NCBI RefSeq assembly: GCF_009932475.1
Contig: NZ_BJOV01000002.1
Location: 372,001-436,000 of the forward strand
Source of the DNA: Gordonia spumicola
Lineage (GTDB): Bacteria; Actinomycetota; Actinomycetes; Mycobacteriales; Mycobacteriaceae
Reading direction: 5' to 3'
Length of the DNA: 64,000 nucleotides
The translations under genes and the position numbers were made by a program. The notes under the pieces were generated by a model, which was given only the letters and a program-made list of their open reading frames with translations, made no database searches and was not told where the DNA came from. Within the stretch, counting starts at the first letter, position 1, and each line of letters begins with the position of its first letter. Below are positions 62,151 through 64,000 of the stretch, piece by piece.

Positions 62151-63593
62151 ATGTCCAAGACGACAGCCGTGAAACGCCGCGTGATCGACTCTCCGTATGC
62201 CGGAGTGTTAGGGAAAACTCCGTTCGACCACGGGCAGCCACACACGCTGATCAGCGGAAGAACGGGCTCAGGAAAATCAAGAACCACAATTTGCCCAGCG
62301 ATTCTGCGGTGGAATCGCCGCAGCGTCGTCGCCGTGAGCTGTAAAAGCGACGTTGCCGAACTCACCGCGGCGATCAGGGCGCAGCACGGCAAGGTCTATC
62401 TGATGGACCTGAGCGGCAAAGTCCCCGACGACTCGAAGATCGGCGTACCGACGATCCGGGTCTCGTCCGATCCCACGCTAGGCATCGTCTCCGACGACAC
62501 CGCACTCGACGTGGCCAGTCTGCTGATGGACGTCGGCGACCTCGGCACCGGTGACGGCAGCTCCGGCGGCAACGACAAGACCTGGAAGACCCTGGCCCGC
62601 AGGCCTTTGGCTGCGATCCTGCGTGCCGCTGCCTCCTACAAGGACCCCGAGACCGGCGCGACCGTGCCGGGCGGCGGCATCGACTGGGCGCTGGATGCCG
62701 GCGATGTCATGGGGAAGCCGTCCGAGGACGGCGATCCCGAGTACCACGCACCGTCGTGGGTCACCGCCGCCAATCGGTGCGCCGTGACCGGCTCGCGTCA
62801 CGGCCAGATGCTGATGAACGCTCTCGACATGGACCCTGGCCAGCGCGACTCGATCCGCCTGAACATCTACAACGCGCTTTCCACATGGGCCCGCGACGAG
62901 GTCTCCCGCCCAGCCGGTGACACCGTGCCCTTCCACCCGTCCATGCTCGAGGAGCCGGGCGCGACGCTGTACATCATCAGCCCGGACAGTGGCGACGCGG
63001 CACCTGCGGCCACGGCCGCTCTCACCGCCATCGTCGAGCACTGGCGGCGGCACGAGCTGCCGCACTTGCTCGCAGTGATCGACGAGCTCCCGAGCACCTG
63101 CCCACTGCCCAAATTGGCCAACTGGGTCGGAACCCTCCGAGGTGAAGGTGTGCGCATCGTGGCCGCCGTTCAGGCAACCAGCCAATTCGCTCCCCGATGG
63201 GGACGCGAAGGCTTGCAGATCCTGCGCGATCTGTTCCCGGCCGTGCTCATCCTGCCCGGCGCACCGGAGCCCGAGTTGCTGGACCAGGCCATCTGGATGA
63301 CGCCGTCGTCCGAGCGTGTGACGGCCAGCATCGATGCCTCGGGCAACGTCTCCCACTCCCGTGACAGCGCCGCAACGGTGACCAAGGCCGATCTGGTGCC
63401 GCCGCCCGGATACGGACGCCTTCTCATCCTCGGCCAGATGGGCCGCTTGGTGCGCCTGCCCGACATCACCGCCACCGACTTGCTCGATCGCAAACCCGCG
63501 GCACCGGCACAGACGCCGCCCCGGCCGGCCGAACAGCATGGCAGGCCGGAACCGACCCTCGGCTCCCGGATCAAGACCTGGATGACCGAGTAG
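62151..63593 (+). CDS. VirD4/TraG-type coupling ATPase lacking membrane segments
   Basis: 480 aa from ATG 62151. Walker A SGRTGSGKS (residues about 35-43), Walker B LLAVIDEL (about 305-312), and the TraG-like stretch LRGEGVRIVAAVQATSQF. A C-terminal Pro-rich tail follows. Coupling proteins bring the relaxase-DNA complex to the secretion channel. This one has no N-terminal membrane helices, so it would need membrane partners, for which the facing five-gene operon is the natural candidate. Confidence 0.85.
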   Translation: MSKTTAVKRRVIDSPYAGVLGKTPFDHGQPHTLISGRTGSGKSRTTICPAILRWNRRSVVAVSCKSDVAELTAAIRAQHGKVYLMDLSGKVPDDSKIGVPTIRVSSDPTLGIVSDDTALDVASLLMDVGDLGTGDGSSGGNDKTWKTLARRPLAAILRAAASYKDPETGATVPGGGIDWALDAGDVMGKPSEDGDPEYHAPSWVTAANRCAVTGSRHGQMLMNALDMDPGQRDSIRLNIYNALSTWARDEVSRPAGDTVPFHPSMLEEPGATLYIISPDSGDAAPAATAALTAIVEHWRRHELPHLLAVIDELPSTCPLPKLANWVGTLRGEGVRIVAAVQATSQFAPRWGREGLQILRDLFPAVLILPGAPEPELLDQAIWMTPSSERVTASIDASGNVSHSRDSAATVTKADLVPPPGYGRLLILGQMGRLVRLPDITATDLLDRKPAAPAQTPPRPAEQHGRPEPTLGSRIKTWMTE

Positions 63594-63605
63594 CCCCAAC
63601 AACAA

Positions 63606-63640
63606 GAAACACCCCGCAGGTTCGCCCTACGGGGTGTTTC
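63606..63640. terminator. Bidirectional terminator between convergent genes
   Basis: Perfect 11-bp stem GAAACACCCCG / CGGGGTGTTTC with a 13-nt loop, 12 bp after the coupling-ATPase stop; the T-rich flank TCTCTGTC lies on the plus side. Confidence 0.8.
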
Positions 63641-63665
63641 TCTGTCTCGACCAGATGACGGATAC

Positions 63666-64000
63666 TCACATTCGCTGACCCGCTTTCTGCGACCGCTCGG
63701 CGCGCTCACGGGCCGACTGCGCGGCCCTACGATTCATGTCCTTGACCTCCTGGACGCGCTTCTCCATCGTGGCCGAGCGGGCCTGATCGGCCCGAGCTGC
63801 CTGCTGCTGGCGCCGGTCGGCACCGGTGGCCGGACGGTGGCCAGCCTGAGCAGTAGAGCTGCCCGCCTGAGCGCCCGTCTGGGCCTTCTTCTGCTCGCGC
63901 TGGGCCTGCTCGGCCTTGATCTGCTCGGCACGCTTCTGGCGCCCCTCACGGGCCGCACGGCGTACCTGCACCCGGCGGCGCGCTTCCTTGGCCTCGGCGG
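63666..64000 (-). CDS. Basic coiled-coil-type protein, 5' end beyond the right edge
   Basis: At least 111 codons, open through the window edge (AEAKEARRRVQVRRAAREGR...). Rich in Ala, Arg, Gln, Glu and Lys with heptad-like spacing; a central Ala/Gly/Ser/Thr segment breaks the helix, and it ends ERAERSQKAGQRM. No domain can be assigned from the fragment. It is convergent with the coupling ATPase. It may be the tail of a larger transfer protein such as a relaxase, but that is only a guess. Confidence 0.6.
   Translation of the reverse strand, partial: AEAKEARRRVQVRRAAREGRQKRAEQIKAEQAQREQKKAQTGAQAGSSTAQAGHRPATGADRRQQQAARADQARSATMEKRVQEVKDMNRRAAQSARERAERSQKAGQRM

Noticed and set aside
1..64000. 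CRISPR arrays, rRNA genes and riboswitches
   Set aside because: No regularly spaced repeats, rRNA signatures or recognisable riboswitch cores were seen on either strand.

Overview
The window is high-GC DNA with actinobacterial gene content and reads as a Mycobacteriales chromosome, most likely Gordonia or a close relative. The basis is the GC-rich codon use, two copies of the 13E12/DUF222-HNH repeat family, a mycobacterial-type SOS box, an ECF sigma factor with a membrane extension, and many GTG starts with ATGA/GTGA overlaps. The genus is an inference; no rRNA or housekeeping marker is present.

Layout. (1) 0-3.7 kb: a cell-surface locus with an ECF sigma factor that carries its own zinc-finger and membrane segment, two secreted membrane-anchored low-complexity proteins, and a sortase-like lipoprotein. 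Both anchored-protein genes follow a near-identical promoter-like block of about 55 bp. (2) 3.7-8.2 kb: ammonium transporter, MHS-type transporter, a zinc-ribbon protein and a secreted SGNH hydrolase. (3) 8.2-27.3 kb: two DUF222-HNH genes in direct orientation (the second broken) bracket a 16-kb polysaccharide block: two acyltransferases, five glycosyltransferases, a Wzx-like flippase, a Wzz-like co-polymerase, a Wzy-like polymerase and a glycoside hydrolase. (4) 27.5-43.9 kb: two c-di-GMP proteins, a nucleotide-sugar operon (C-methyltransferase, nucleotidyltransferase, PIG-L deacetylase, epimerase, RmlC-like epimerase, and a methyltransferase-aminotransferase fusion), a LysR pseudogene, an intact IS1380-family element with a CTAG target duplication, a degenerate GDP-fucose-synthase-like protein, and the phosphoglycosyl transferase that would start repeat-unit assembly. 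Together these suggest a Wzx/Wzy-type exported polysaccharide carrying a modified amino or branched sugar.

(5) 44-49.3 kb: decayed and foreign-looking DNA with a type II restriction-modification pair (an EcoRV-like nuclease next to a C5-cytosine methyltransferase) and an FRG-domain gene. (6) 49.3-64 kb: a mobile element whose left junction is marked by the 3' part of a tRNA-Ser(UGA) gene. It carries an ArdA-like antirestriction protein, an XRE regulator, a membrane protein with a J-domain-like start, a DUF3825 gene, an operon of a small protein, a serine recombinase and a zinc-ribbon/PD-(D/E)XK nuclease, and a transfer-like module. That module is a five-gene membrane/secreted operon facing a small RHH-like protein and a soluble VirD4/TraG-type coupling ATPase. 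No tyrosine integrase or relaxase lies inside the window; both are expected beyond the right edge.

The most unusual items are the recombinase/zinc-ribbon nuclease operon, the methyltransferase-aminotransferase fusion, the direct-repeat bracket around the polysaccharide machinery, the EcoRV-type nuclease with a C5 methyltransferase, and the duplicated promoter block beside the membrane-tethered sigma factor.
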